Below, in pieces: positions 17,020-25,426 of a DNA stretch of 64,000 bases (positions within the stretch are counted from its first letter, which is position 1; each line of letters opens with the position of its first letter). The DNA is from Streptosporangium sp. NBC_01755 (GTDB taxonomy: Bacteria > Actinomycetota > Actinomycetes > Streptosporangiales > Streptosporangiaceae). The notes under the pieces are model-generated. The model saw nothing but the letters and a program-made list of their open reading frames with translations, had not been told where the DNA came from and did not search any database. The stretch is from contig NZ_CP109131.1 in the NCBI RefSeq assembly GCF_035917995.1, positions 4,340,001 through 4,404,000 on the forward strand. Reading direction: 5' to 3'. The position numbers were made by a program, and so were the translations under genes.

Positions 17020-17168
17020 GCGGGTCTCCTCGCTGTTGGGCGGGTACCGGCTCCGGAGTGACGCCTCGTTCTTCGACGCCCGCCCGACCGGTCCGTCAGT
17101 GGATGGTCGGTGCTGAAGGTTTCGAGGCCCCGCTGGGCGGCGGGCGCTTCGGCTCCGTTCTCGTTCAT
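17016..17168 (-). CDS. 50-residue small ORF with double-glycine and basic tail
   Basis: The N-terminal 27 residues are mildly acidic (MNENGAEAPAAQRGLETF...). A Gly-Gly follows at residues 29-30, then a 20-residue Arg-rich tail. GGGAGGAG lies 4 bases before the ATG and is itself inside a 5-bp hairpin (17171-17185), which could hide it. It is coupled to the 66-residue ORF downstream and preceded by the hairpin array. The leader/GG/tail layout resembles exported or processed peptides, but high GC can produce such tails by chance. Confidence 0.45.
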   Translation of the reverse strand: MNENGAEAPAAQRGLETFSTDHPLTDRSGGRRRTRRHSGAGTRPTARRPA

Positions 17169-17170
17169 CG

Positions 17171-17519
17171 CTCCTCCCGAAGGAGGGCCGGTCCCCGCCC
17201 GCACCTGGGGCGGGCGGGGACCGGATATCCAGCGGCAGGCACGGGGGCACCTGCCGTTGGACGGACGGGGGTCTCCGCCCGAGCGTGGCCGGGCGGAGAC
17301 CGAGCCCGGCAGAAGGTGGGACTTCTGCCGGGCGGGGGCCGGGCGGTAAGCGCGGGTCTTTCCGCCGACCCGGCATTGGGCGGTCCCGCCCTTTCGCCCC
17401 TCCAAGCTGGGGGCGGGACCGCACCTCACGGGCCCCTACGACGCGTGAGGCTCCCGGCCTGTCATGGCAGGCCGAGAAACGGCCCGGCTACCGCACACCC
17501 GACGGCAACGGCAGCCGGG
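17171..17519 (-). ncRNA. Array of about ten perfect hairpins
   Basis: Almost the whole interval is paired. Stems (5' arm / 3' arm) are: 17171-17175/17181-17185; 17188-17201/17211-17224 (14 bp); 17229-17239/17250-17260 (one G-T); 17270-17281/17290-17301 (12 bp); 17304-17315/17322-17333 (12 bp); 17353-17358/17367-17372; 17380-17391/17411-17422 (12 bp); 17424-17430/17444-17450; 17456-17461/17468-17473; 17483-17489/17513-17519. Two stems are alike except for a compensated pair (GGTCCCCGCCCG versus GGTCTCCGCCCG, each with its matching arm). It separates the 82-residue and 50-residue ORFs. It could be a structured RNA, stacked terminators or a DNA cruciform array. Confidence 0.65.
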
Positions 17520-17522
17520 GGC

Positions 17523-17771
17523 TCAGGGGGTGGAACCGCTGCACTTGTCGGTCAGCGTGGCCTGCTCGGTCAGCTGCCGGCACAGGTCTGCCGGGGTGTC
17601 GGCATCGATCGTGCGGTCGATGCCGGGCTGCTGCTCCTCGGCCTTGCTGAGCGGGGCGTGGCGGGTGGCCCACCAGCGTCCGGCGTCGCTGCGCCAGATG
17701 GCCCAGCGGGGAAACTTCTCGGCGAGCAGATCGCGAGCGGTCACCTCGGCGAGATCGGGCGTGGTGGTCAT
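17523..17771 (-). CDS. 82-residue actinomycete small protein
   Basis: It starts MTTTPDLAEVTARDLLAEKF, then WAIWRSDAGRWWATRH, a Trp-rich motif that I associate with small proteins encoded beside WhiJ-like XRE regulators in actinomycetes. Its function is unknown. The ATG overlaps the stop of the 57-codon ORF by four bases, so the two are coupled. Confidence 0.65.
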   Translation of the reverse strand: MTTTPDLAEVTARDLLAEKFPRWAIWRSDAGRWWATRHAPLSKAEEQQPGIDRTIDADTPADLCRQLTEQATLTDKCSGSTP

Positions 17772-17941
17772 GGGGTGACCTTCTTTGCGGCTTCGGCGGG
17801 GTCATCCAGGATTTTCTTGCCGATCGTCGGCGCCGGATGTTTGTTCGTCGCCCACCGGTAGTTCGTTCCGAGCGGCCGGATGAGCCAATCGGGGGGTGCT
17901 GCACGCCCACCGTCCACAGGTAGCCTTTCTCTCACAGTCAT
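17768..17941 (-). CDS. 57-residue small protein
   Basis: An ORF beginning MTVRERLPVDGG and containing WLIRPLGTNYRWATNKHP and a Lys-rich end. The four-base overlap with the 82-residue gene and good codon use support it. AGGAG lies only 2 bases before the ATG, so the GTG at 17935 may be the real start (55 residues). It is divergent from the XRE regulator. No family recognised. Confidence 0.5.
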   Translation of the reverse strand: MTVRERLPVDGGRAAPPDWLIRPLGTNYRWATNKHPAPTIGKKILDDPAEAAKKVTP

Positions 17942-17946
17942 GACTC

Positions 17947-17961
17947 CTACACTCTGTGTAG
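17947..17961. promoter_or_regulatory. Operator candidate CTACAC-TCT-GTGTAG
   Basis: A perfect 6-bp inverted repeat with a 3-base spacer, 6 bases upstream of the minus-strand small-ORF start and in the 132-base region divergent from the XRE gene. It is a plausible site for that regulator. Confidence 0.4.
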
Positions 17962-18073
17962 TGGTTGAGTGCCCCTACAATCACTCCCAAGACTCAAACT
18001 TGCAAGACCAAAGCAAGCAATACCCAAATGTCTGTTTTCTCCCTCGACCGGTATCTCCCTTCAGGAGGCGCCC

Positions 18074-18925
18074 ATGACCTACAGCCCAACGGTGAGACGT
18101 CGTCGCCTGTCCGCCGCCCTTCGCCGGGCCAGGGAAGACGCCAACCTCACCGCCGACGCCGCCGCCAAACTCCTGCGCTGGCCGGCGTCCAAAGTGACGC
18201 GCATCGAGCGCAACGAGTGGCGGCGGCCAACCGTCAGCGACGTGACCGATCTGCTCGACATCTACGGCGTCACGGACGGAGCCGTACGTCAGGCCATGAG
18301 CACGCTCGCCAGGCAGGCGCGTGAACGCGGTTGGTGGGAAGGGGAGCTCAAGGCCGAACTCGGCGGCAGCCTGGTCGAGTTCGAAACCGAGGCTTCACAG
18401 ATCAGAACATTCCAGGCGCTCTTGGTTCCCGGCCTGCTACAGACCGCCGACTACGCGCGAGCGGTGTTCAAAGGCGGCATGGTCCTCGACGAGACCGTGA
18501 TCGAACGGCGTGTCCACGCCCGGCTCGCCCGCCAGAGGCTCCTGAGTCGCGACCATCCGCCCGTTTTCTGGGCCGTCATCGACGAAGCCGCCCTGGCCAA
18601 GCATGTCGGTGGCCCGGAGACGATGCGTGAACAGCTCCGTCATCTGATCAAGATGGCCGCCAGGCCGAACATCGGGATCCAGGTCCTGCCGAATTTCGTG
18701 GGCGCGCACGCGGCGATGACCGGCTCGTTCGCGATCCTGTCCTACGCGATCCCCGATGACTCCGATCTGGTGTACATGGAAACCGGTGCGAATGGGGACC
18801 TCTATATCGAATCTCCGGAGGAGATAGAGCGCTATACGCTCAAGTATGACCATGTACGCGCGAGCGCGCTCTCGGCGGATGCCTCGGTGTCGTACCTGGC
18901 GGACCTGGTCGAACAACTGAAGTGA
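18074..18925 (+). CDS. XRE-family regulator with DUF5753 (WhiJ-like)
   Basis: A 283-residue protein. The N-terminal helix-turn-helix (RREDANLT-type, AAKLLRWPASKVTRIERNEW) covers about residues 10-65. A DUF5753 ligand-like domain with FQALLVPGLLQTADYARAV starts at about 110. This is the WhiJ-like architecture seen in development-linked loci of Streptomyces. The ATG has AGGAGG 6 bases upstream. It is followed by a DUF397 gene, its usual partner. Confidence 0.88.
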   Translation: MTYSPTVRRRRLSAALRRAREDANLTADAAAKLLRWPASKVTRIERNEWRRPTVSDVTDLLDIYGVTDGAVRQAMSTLARQARERGWWEGELKAELGGSLVEFETEASQIRTFQALLVPGLLQTADYARAVFKGGMVLDETVIERRVHARLARQRLLSRDHPPVFWAVIDEAALAKHVGGPETMREQLRHLIKMAARPNIGIQVLPNFVGAHAAMTGSFAILSYAIPDDSDLVYMETGANGDLYIESPEEIERYTLKYDHVRASALSADASVSYLADLVEQLK

Positions 18926-18933
18926 GGGAGATC

Positions 18934-19140
18934 ATGGACAAGACCCAGTCTGAGATGCTTACCTGGCGGAAGGCCCGTCGCAGTAGCGCCGACGGCGGCG
19001 ACTGTGTTGAGGTGGCGGATCTGTCCGGTGGTGGCAGGGCCGTGCGGGACAGTAAGGACCCGGGTGGGCCGGTGCTCCGGTTCACTTCCAAGGAGTGGGG
19101 CGCGTTCGTCGCCGGGGTGAAGGCCGACGAGTTCGGCTGA
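18934..19140 (+). CDS. DUF397 small protein
   Basis: A 68-residue DUF397 protein with the family pattern TWRKARRSSADGGDCVEVA and VRDSKDPGGPVLRF. These proteins accompany WhiJ-like regulators and are thought to modulate them. The GAGGGAG ribosome-binding site overlaps the regulator stop, so the pair is one operon. Confidence 0.9.
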   Translation: MDKTQSEMLTWRKARRSSADGGDCVEVADLSGGGRAVRDSKDPGGPVLRFTSKEWGAFVAGVKADEFG

Positions 19141-19188
19141 TCGACTCAAGTCGCGAGTGAGCCTCCGCTCATCCGGCGAATGGCGAGG

Positions 19189-19217
19189 GCTCTCCTCCAC
19201 CGGGGCTGGAGGAGAGC
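19189..19217. terminator. Terminator hairpin after the DUF397 gene
   Basis: A perfect 11-bp stem GCTCTCCTCCA / TGGAGGAGAGC with a 7-base loop. Confidence 0.6.
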
Positions 19218-19242
19218 TTCGAAGGGAAGGGTTGGGCGTGCG

Positions 19243-19256
19243 GAGCTTCGAAGCTC
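19243..19256. promoter_or_regulatory. 14-bp palindrome GAGCTTCGAAGCTC upstream of the Fur-family gene
   Basis: It ends 1 base before the TAGACT -10 (19258-19263). Its core AGCTTCGAAG recurs 29 bases upstream (19215-19224). A repressor site controlling the Fur-family gene is likely. Confidence 0.5.
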
Positions 19257-19257
19257 A

Positions 19258-19263
19258 TAGACT
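19258..19263 (+). promoter_or_regulatory. -10 element TAGACT, leaderless geometry
   Basis: TAGACT lies 6 bases before the ATG at 19270. Confidence 0.5.
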
Positions 19264-19269
19264 CTTGGC

Positions 19270-19692
19270 ATGACCGAGACGTCGTGGCATGAGGAACTGC
19301 GGGCGCGCGGTTACCGGGTCACTCCGCAACGCCAGCTGGTGCTTGAGGCGGTCAAGGCCTGCGAGCACGCCACTCCAGAGGAGATCTGCAACCGGGTGCG
19401 GGAGACCGCTCGCGGGGTGAACATCTCGACCGTCTACCGGACCCTTGAGCTTCTTGAGGAGCTCGGCATGGTCACCCACTCCCATCTGGGGCACGGTGCC
19501 CCCACCTACCATCTGACCTCCGAGGCCGATCACGTGCACCTGGTCTGCCGTGGCTGCGGGGAGATCAGCGAGGTCAGTCCGGAGCTGGTGGAGAGCTTCG
19601 TCGACAACCTCGACCAGAAGCTCGGGTTCGTCACCGACGTGCACCACCTGACGGTCTTCGGCCGCTGCCGCAACTGCCGCAACTGCCGCTGA
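19270..19692 (+). CDS. nur: Fur-family metalloregulator, Nur-like
   Basis: A 140-residue Fur-superfamily repressor. The winged-helix segment RGYRVTPQRQLVLEAV and NISTVYRTLELLEELGMV, then GHGAPTYHL and the metal-binding HVHLVCRGC, closely resemble Nur, the nickel sensor of Streptomyces. Nur regulates nickel uptake and superoxide dismutase genes. The C-terminal CRNCRNCR carries three Cys produced by a 9-bp tandem repeat at the gene end, so its zinc site differs slightly from relatives. A nickel/cobalt ECF transporter in this window is a possible target. Zur or FurA is less likely from the motif wording. Confidence 0.78.
   Translation: MTETSWHEELRARGYRVTPQRQLVLEAVKACEHATPEEICNRVRETARGVNISTVYRTLELLEELGMVTHSHLGHGAPTYHLTSEADHVHLVCRGCGEISEVSPELVESFVDNLDQKLGFVTDVHHLTVFGRCRNCRNCR
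19665..19689 (+). repeat. In-frame 9-bp tandem repeat at the regulator 3' end
   Basis: CTGCCGCAA is repeated 2.7 times, encoding CRN-CRN-CR immediately before the stop codon. Confidence 0.9.
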
Positions 19693-19722
19693 GCCGCTGC
19701 CGTCGTTGCCGGCGGGGCCTCG

Positions 19723-19728
19723 TAGGCT
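19723..19728 (+). promoter_or_regulatory. -10 element TAGGCT, leaderless geometry
   Basis: TAGGCT lies 6 bases before the ATG at 19735. Confidence 0.5.
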
Positions 19729-19734
19729 GTGTGC

Positions 19735-20718
19735 ATGCGAAGCCCTCTGCTGGACACTCCCGGCGCGGTCGCGGCCGAGGCCCCCGACGCCGATGTCGCC
19801 GGACACTACGGCGACCCGTTCGCCGAGCAGCGCACGCTGCTCGCCGGAGAGGCGATGGTCGACCGGAGCAATCGCGAGGTCGTCCGGATCTCCGGACCCG
19901 ACCGTCTGAGCTGGCTCAACAGTCTCAGCTCGCAGAAACTCGACGACCTGAAACCCGGTCGACCCACCGAGACGCTGCTGCTGGACGCCCAGGGCAGGGT
20001 GGAGCACCACCTCGTCCTCGTCGACGACGGTGAGGCCATCTGGGCGCATGTCGAGCCGGGCACCGGTGCTGAGCTGGCCGCGTTCCTCGACAAGATGCGG
20101 TTCATGCTGAGGGTCGAGGTCGCCGACGTGACGGATCGCTACGCCGTGGTCTCCGTGGCCGAACAGGCGCGGCCCGCCCTGCCCGAGGGGGCCGTCGCCG
20201 TGGGTCACGACATCCTGCTCCCGCGCGAGCGGCTGGCAGCGGGGCTCGGGCTGAGGCTCGCCGGGCTCTGGGCGTATGAGGCGCTGCGGATCGAGGACCA
20301 CCGCCCCCGGCTGGGTTTCGAGACCGACCACAAGACGATCCCGCACGAGGTGGACTGGATCGGCACGGCCCTGCACCTCAACAAGGGCTGCTACAAGGGC
20401 CAGGAGACCGTGGCCCGCGTGCACAACCTGGGTCACCCGCCGCGCCGCCTGGTCTTCCTGCACCTGGACGGCAGCGTCGACACCCTGCCGAAGCACGGTG
20501 CCCCCGTGACGTACGACGGCGCGGATGTCGGCTCCGTCGGCAGTTCCGCGCGCCATCACGAGCTGGGCCCGATCGCGCTGGCCGTGGTCAAGCGGACGGT
20601 GCCGGTGGAGGCCACGCTGGAGGCCGGCGGGGTGGCCGCGTCCCAGGAGGTCATCGTGCCGCCGGACGCCGGACGCAACGTTCAGATCGACCCCGCCCTG
20701 CGCCGACGCATCCGCTGA
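19735..20718 (+). CDS. ygfZ: YgfZ/GcvT-like folate-binding protein
   Basis: A 327-residue tetrahydrofolate-dependent protein of the YgfZ/IBA57 family, which supports Fe-S cluster assembly or repair. The diagnostic motif KGCYKGQE lies at about residues 217-224. An N-terminal GcvT-like barrel precedes it and an OB-like C-terminal domain follows. The ATG at 19735 fits a leaderless promoter; a GTG at 19729 is in frame but less likely. Confidence 0.88.
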   Translation: MRSPLLDTPGAVAAEAPDADVAGHYGDPFAEQRTLLAGEAMVDRSNREVVRISGPDRLSWLNSLSSQKLDDLKPGRPTETLLLDAQGRVEHHLVLVDDGEAIWAHVEPGTGAELAAFLDKMRFMLRVEVADVTDRYAVVSVAEQARPALPEGAVAVGHDILLPRERLAAGLGLRLAGLWAYEALRIEDHRPRLGFETDHKTIPHEVDWIGTALHLNKGCYKGQETVARVHNLGHPPRRLVFLHLDGSVDTLPKHGAPVTYDGADVGSVGSSARHHELGPIALAVVKRTVPVEATLEAGGVAASQEVIVPPDAGRNVQIDPALRRRIR

Positions 20719-20732
20719 CGGCACCGAGTCGC

Positions 20733-20789
20733 GTCACGGGTGGCGTCGACCTCCGGCCGGCATGTCACGGGTGGCGTCGACTTCCGGCC
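20733..20789 (+). repeat. 26-bp direct repeat downstream of ygfZ
   Basis: Two 26-bp copies (20733-20758, 20764-20789) with one mismatch and a 31-bp period. The repeat lies in the 196-base gap before the Dtd gene. Confidence 0.88.
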
Positions 20790-20914
20790 CTTCTGTCACC
20801 GGTGGTTCGGCTCACCGGGAAACCTCGGGTCAGGCTCAGGTCATCTCTCCGGGGCATCGAGCCTCGGAGAGATCGGCTGGCCGGGGAGAGTCCCGGCCGT
20901 CCCGGTCCCGCGGC

Positions 20915-21340
20915 TCAGACGTCCAGGATCAGGGTGATCGGGCCGTCGTTGGTCAACCCGACCTTCATGTCGGCGCCGAAGACCCCCGTCTCCACATGGG
21001 CGCCCAGCCCGCGCAGTTCGGCGCAGACCGCCTCGACCAGGGGCTCGGCGACCGGACCCGGTGCGGCGGCCTGCCAGGTGGGGCGGCGGCCCTTGCGGGC
21101 GTCGCCGTACAGGGTGAACTGGCTGACCACCAGCAGTGGCGCGCCGATGTCGGAGCAGGACTTCTCGCCGGAGAGGATACGCAGGCCCCAGAGCTTGGCG
21201 GCGAGCCTGGCCGCCTGGTCGGGGGTGTCGGTATGGGTCACGCCGACCAGGACCAGCAGTCCCGGCTCGTCGATCGCTCCGACCGTCACGCCGTCCACCA
21301 CCACTGACGCGGAACTCACCCGCTGCACGACCGCACGCAT
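20915..21340 (-). CDS. dtd: D-aminoacyl-tRNA deacylase
   Basis: A 141-residue Dtd. It frees tRNA from mischarged D-amino acids in the cytoplasm. Family features include the [13 protein letters not shown] start, [13 protein letters not shown], the catalytic-region [15 protein letters not shown], and the cross-subunit Gly-cisPro-like [13 protein letters not shown] end. The start at 21340 matches the conserved N-terminus. An ATG four codons earlier has a better-spaced GGGAGG and could be used. Confidence 0.93.
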   Translation of the reverse strand: MRAVVQRVSSASVVVDGVTVGAIDEPGLLVLVGVTHTDTPDQAARLAAKLWGLRILSGEKSCSDIGAPLLVVSQFTLYGDARKGRRPTWQAAAPGPVAEPLVEAVCAELRGLGAHVETGVFGADMKVGLTNDGPITLILDV

Positions 21341-21372
21341 GCCTCCCATCATCTCGTGCCTCCCGACCTCTC

Positions 21373-21378
21373 TAGAAT
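21373..21378 (+). promoter_or_regulatory. -10 element TAGAAT for the asparaginase II gene
   Basis: TAGAAT is followed by a short leader with the ribosome-binding site AAAGGAGA before the GTG at 21399. Confidence 0.5.
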
Positions 21379-21398
21379 CTGGGCGAAAGGAGACAAAG

Positions 21399-22340
21399 GT
21401 GTCTGCTGAGTCATTGTTCGTCGAGGTTGTCCGTTCGGGGTTCGTGGAGTCCACACATCGGGCGCGGATGCTCGCCGTGGCCGCCGACGGCTCCCCGGTG
21501 AGGGTCCACGGGGCGGTGGACGCCCTGGCCTCGCCGCGCTCGTCGATGAAACCCCTACAGGCGCTCGCCATGGTCCGCGCCGGGCTCCCCCTGTCGGGGG
21601 AGTTGCTCGCGCTGGCGTGCGCGAGTCACGCGGGTGAGCCGTTCCACGTGGACGGGGTACGCGAGATCCTGGCCGGGGCCGGGCTGGACGAGAGCACGCT
21701 GGGCTGCCCGGAGGACCTGCCGGAGCACGTCGCCTCCCGGGAGGAGGTTCTGCGCTCCGGAGGGGGTCGGGCCAGGGTCTACATGAACTGCTCGGGCAAG
21801 CACGCGGCGATGCTCGCCACCTGCGTGGTCAACGGCTGGCCGCTGGAGACCTACCTCGACCAGACCCATCCGCTACAGCGGGGCATCCGCGCCACGGTCG
21901 AGGAACTGACCGGCGAGCGTGTCGCGGCCGGCGGGGTGGACGGCTGCGGCGCGCCGCTGTTCTTCGTCTCGATGCGGGGCGTGACCCGGGCGTTCCGCGC
22001 CCTCGTCCTGGCCGAGCCCGGCACCCCGGAGCGCCGGATCGCGGACGCCTTCCGGGCCCACCCCGAGTGGACGTCGGGCACCATGCGCCCCGAGGTCCGG
22101 CTGATGCGGGCGATTCCCGGACTGATGATCAAGCTCGGTGCGGAGGCGTTCGACGCGTTCGCCTTCAGCGACGGGCGCTCGGGGACCGTCAAGATCGAGG
22201 ACGGTGGCCAGCGCGCCCGGGTCCCGGTCACCATCACGGCCCTCCGGGCACTCGGCTTCGAGGGTCCCGAGCTCGACGAACTGGCCACGGGTGTGCTGTT
22301 CGGCGGCGGGCGTCCGGTGGGCGAGATCCGGGTGCGGTAG
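21399..22340 (+). CDS. L-asparaginase II family protein
   Basis: A 313-residue protein of the asparaginase II family typified by Rhizobium etli AnsA, unrelated to E. coli AnsB. It is expected to hydrolyse L-asparagine to aspartate and ammonia. Motifs include [43 protein letters not shown] and [10 protein letters not shown]. The GTG start has AAAGGAGA upstream. It is divergent from dtd. Confidence 0.88.
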   Translation: MSAESLFVEVVRSGFVESTHRARMLAVAADGSPVRVHGAVDALASPRSSMKPLQALAMVRAGLPLSGELLALACASHAGEPFHVDGVREILAGAGLDESTLGCPEDLPEHVASREEVLRSGGGRARVYMNCSGKHAAMLATCVVNGWPLETYLDQTHPLQRGIRATVEELTGERVAAGGVDGCGAPLFFVSMRGVTRAFRALVLAEPGTPERRIADAFRAHPEWTSGTMRPEVRLMRAIPGLMIKLGAEAFDAFAFSDGRSGTVKIEDGGQRARVPVTITALRALGFEGPELDELATGVLFGGGRPVGEIRVR

Positions 22341-22347
22341 TGCGGCG

Positions 22348-22374
22348 CCGGGGAAGCCACACCGGCTTCCCCGG
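22348..22374. terminator. Bidirectional terminator hairpin
   Basis: An 11-bp perfect stem CCGGGGAAGCC / GGCTTCCCCGG with a 5-base loop lies between convergent genes. Confidence 0.65.
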
Positions 22375-22416
22375 CTTCCCCGGTGCTCCGAACGGTGCTC
22401 CGAACGGTGCTTCGAA
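22364..22416. repeat. Two adjacent tandem repeats between convergent genes
   Basis: GGCTTCCCC is repeated twice (22364-22381). A 12-bp unit, CGGTGCTCCGAA, is then repeated three times (22381-22416), the third copy with one change. Confidence 0.88.
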
Positions 22417-22435
22417 CGGTGCCCCGTCGCCGATG

Positions 22436-24103
22436 TCACACGGAGCGGAGCCGGCGGGTGGTGGAGATCGCGCCGGAGGTGGTCATGGTGAAGGTCCGCA
22501 TCGAGTCGGCGAACCTGGACAGGTCCCACTCGGCAGGGCCGTGGTACCAGTACAGGTTGTCGGACTTCTGGCCGTCGCCGGTGACCGAGGAGACCACGCG
22601 GGCCCAGCGGTCGACGCTGTCGAAGATCACGGCGTAGGGCAGGTAGCGGGAGAACAGCTCGACCCGCTGGGCTTCCGGGACGTCGTCGCCGATATCGCCG
22701 CCGGTCAGGTACTCCTTGAAACCCAGGGTGTGGGCGAGGGCTCCCGAACCCTTGGCGGTCTTGGCCGGCATGTACTGGCCGCCCACCGCCAGGGCGGCAC
22801 CGGCGATGATCAGGGCCAGGCCGAGCAGCCCGTAGCTGGTGAGCCAGGCCAGTGCGAGGGTGGCGAGGACGCCGAGCACGGTGAGGACCCCGCCGAGGGT
22901 CGTCCAGCGGGTGCGGACGGTGTCGGGGCGGCGGGCGAACCAGCCCTGCTTGACCACGTCGCGGTAGAGCGCCTCGCGGACCTTGCCGAGCCTGGCTCCG
23001 AACGATCCCCGGAGTTCCGAGAGCAGTACCGTGTCGCGGCCGTCGAAGATGGCGTCGTAGAGCTCCAGTTCGTAGGCCATCAGTGAGGCGACCTGGGTGG
23101 CGGGTAGCCGTACGAGCCTCCAGTCGGGTGTCTCGTACGTCTGCCGGGGCTGCTCGTCGATCCTGAGGTATCCCCGGACGGCCAGATCGACGATCGTGGC
23201 GGTCACGTCGAGCACGTCGGCCTGCTCGTCCATGAGAGTGCCGATCTGACCGGGGCGGACGCCGGCCGGCGGGGCGAAGTGGCCGTTCTCGACACCGCTG
23301 AGCGATCCCGACTCGTGGCCGACCACGCGGGCGTCCCGGCCTCGTGTCCAGTAGAGGAGAGCGAGGCCGCCGAGCATCAGGAAGAGCAGGGCGGCCAGCG
23401 CGCAGCCGGTGACGGTGTTCAAGGTGAAGGCGTTGGAGAGCTCGAAGCGGCGCGCCAGGATCGGCGCGCCCTTGCTGGCGGCGGCAGGGTAGCCGACGAC
23501 CACGGTGAGCACCTCGCCGGTGTCGAGGCCCTGCTGCCCGAACTCGGCGGCGACGCCCATGTGGTCCATTGATGCCTCGGTACAGGCGATCGCCGAGGTC
23601 AGGGGGCCGGCGAAGCACGACAGGCTCTGCAGCGCGGCCGGACCGCTCACGGTGACCCTGGCCAGCTCGACCGGGACCGACCAGCCGCCCACGGCGTACC
23701 ACCGCAGCTCCTGGGTGTCGGCGAGTGGCGTGATGGTGCCCTTGACGTCGTACTCCAGGACGGCGCTGCCCGTGCCCTTCAGCGTGATGACATCGCCGGT
23801 CAGCACGGCGTCGCCCTTGAGGTCGGTGACCTGGTAGAGCCGGTCACTGCGGTCGTCGTAGCGGGTCCGGTCGACGAGGTCGCGCGACGGCGCGTCGCCC
23901 TCGAAGGTGACCTCTTCCCTGACATGGAGCACGCCGTCCTGCCGGAGCTCCAGCTGGACCGTCGTGCTCGTCACCTTGCCGTCCGGTGTGGCCTGGGGAG
24001 ACGCAGAACCGGTCGCGAGAGCAGGGGAGGCGCTGACTGTCAGCGCGAGGATGGCCGTCGCGGCCAGGCTTCCGACTGCTCGGTGCGAGAAAGATGCCGC
24101 CAT
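22436..24103 (-). CDS. DUF2207 membrane protein
   Basis: A 555-residue membrane protein. A signal peptide (SLAATAILALTVSASPALA) is followed by an extracellular DUF2207 beta domain. Transmembrane segments follow at about residues 245-268 (ALAALLFLMLGGLALLYW) and about 415-460 (two close helices). A cytoplasmic segment links them, and there is a C-terminal tail. Function unknown. I chose the ATG at 24103 because it gives a clean signal peptide; an ATG at 24155 is in frame but has its GGAGG too close. Confidence 0.82.
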   Translation of the reverse strand: MAASFSHRAVGSLAATAILALTVSASPALATGSASPQATPDGKVTSTTVQLELRQDGVLHVREEVTFEGDAPSRDLVDRTRYDDRSDRLYQVTDLKGDAVLTGDVITLKGTGSAVLEYDVKGTITPLADTQELRWYAVGGWSVPVELARVTVSGPAALQSLSCFAGPLTSAIACTEASMDHMGVAAEFGQQGLDTGEVLTVVVGYPAAASKGAPILARRFELSNAFTLNTVTGCALAALLFLMLGGLALLYWTRGRDARVVGHESGSLSGVENGHFAPPAGVRPGQIGTLMDEQADVLDVTATIVDLAVRGYLRIDEQPRQTYETPDWRLVRLPATQVASLMAYELELYDAIFDGRDTVLLSELRGSFGARLGKVREALYRDVVKQGWFARRPDTVRTRWTTLGGVLTVLGVLATLALAWLTSYGLLGLALIIAGAALAVGGQYMPAKTAKGSGALAHTLGFKEYLTGGDIGDDVPEAQRVELFSRYLPYAVIFDSVDRWARVVSSVTGDGQKSDNLYWYHGPAEWDLSRFADSMRTFTMTTSGAISTTRRLRSV

Positions 24104-24237
24104 GGGTCGGGAGCTTAGCGAGAAGCGTCGAGCCGTGATGATCGGCCTCGTATCCATTTCCTCCCGCCTATAAACCCATATGTGTAGATATCCGCTAGAT
24201 TGCCGCCCGGAGATCCACTCTTTGGAGAGGCGGTTGC

Positions 24238-25266
24238 ATGCGCCCACGGGGGTCGAACCCGCTGGCCTTCGGTGCTCTGGGCATTCTCGCCCTGGTGTTC
24301 GCCGCGGTCGTGGTGGTCGCCGGTCTGGCCGGTGGCGAGGAGGCCGAGATCCCGGCCGGTCCCGGTACCGCTCCGGTGGCGACGGGGAAGGCCGTCCCCA
24401 CGCAGACGGGCGACACCGAGGTCACCCCGCCGGCCTTCACCCCACCGCGGAGGCTGAACCTCGGCTCGCTGGGCGGCACCGAGATCGTGCCGGCCGCCGC
24501 GGTGCGGAGCACGGCCGTCGACCTCCGCCACATGCACCGCTCCGACACCGCGGCCCGGCTCAAGCGCAACCCGCTGTACGGCACCGGCCTGATGCGCCCC
24601 ACCTCCTGCCGCGCTCCCCGGCCCTCGGAACGACCCCGCGACATGCTCGCCTACCTCAACGCCGTCACCGGCTGTCTGGACCGGGCGTGGAGCGCGAAGT
24701 TCTCCCAGGCCGGAGCGGTCTTCCTGAAGCCGAGCAAGGTCTACTGGTCCCGTGCGGGGCGCGGGCCCTGCGGGGTCTATCCCAACCCCGGCGCCTCCGC
24801 CTACTACTGCCCGTCCAACCGGGGCATGTACATCGGCCTGAGCCACGTGATCGAGCGGAGCGGCCAGGTCGACCCCGCCCGGAACCATGTGCCCTACCTG
24901 ACCGTGCTCGCCCATGAGTACGCCCACCATGTGCAGTCCATGGCGGGTATCGGCGGGGCCTGGTGGTGGGAGGTCTCCAACAGATCCCGTGCCGCGCAGG
25001 ACGCGTACTCCCGGCGCCACGAGCTTCAGGCGCAGTGCCTCGCGGGGGCCTTCACCCGCACCGTGCGGGTCCCGCTGGGTATCACCGGCGCCCGCTGGCA
25101 GGAGGTGCTGCGGACGGACTACGGGCGCGGTGACGACCAGAGCGGCAGCCCCCGGCGCGACCACGGCAGCGGCGAGCACTACGCCGCCTGGCTCCACCAG
25201 GGCTGGAAGTACGCCCGGATCGCCTACTGCAACACCTGGGTGGTCGCCCCCTCCCGGGTCAGCTGA
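24238..25266 (+). CDS. Putative neutral zinc metallopeptidase
   Basis: A 342-residue protein of the YpfJ-like family. One N-terminal membrane anchor (FGALGILALVFAAVVVVAGL) is followed by a Thr/Pro-rich linker and an extracellular peptidase domain with HEYAHH at about residues 225-230, where the two zinc His and the catalytic Glu lie. Four Cys in the N-terminal half of that domain may form disulfides. The GGAGAGG ribosome-binding site lies 8 bases upstream. It is divergent from the DUF2207 gene. Confidence 0.87.
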   Translation: MRPRGSNPLAFGALGILALVFAAVVVVAGLAGGEEAEIPAGPGTAPVATGKAVPTQTGDTEVTPPAFTPPRRLNLGSLGGTEIVPAAAVRSTAVDLRHMHRSDTAARLKRNPLYGTGLMRPTSCRAPRPSERPRDMLAYLNAVTGCLDRAWSAKFSQAGAVFLKPSKVYWSRAGRGPCGVYPNPGASAYYCPSNRGMYIGLSHVIERSGQVDPARNHVPYLTVLAHEYAHHVQSMAGIGGAWWWEVSNRSRAAQDAYSRRHELQAQCLAGAFTRTVRVPLGITGARWQEVLRTDYGRGDDQSGSPRRDHGSGEHYAAWLHQGWKYARIAYCNTWVVAPSRVS

Positions 25267-25388
25267 TCCACCCTCGCCGGGCGGGGAGGCTTCGAGCCCT
25301 CTCGTGACGGCGCGGAAAGGCTTCCGGACTTTGTGATGCCACGGGGTCCGGCTTTTCGGCTTTCCGGGTCCGGGTACCGGTGGACATC

Positions 25389-25394
25389 TACAAT
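25389..25394 (+). promoter_or_regulatory. -10 element TACAAT for the SGNH lipoprotein gene
   Basis: A consensus-like TACAAT, followed after about 30 bases by GAGGTGG and the ATG at 25427. Confidence 0.5.
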
Positions 25395-25426
25395 CATGTC
25401 GGCACTCCGACGTTCCCCGAGGTGGC

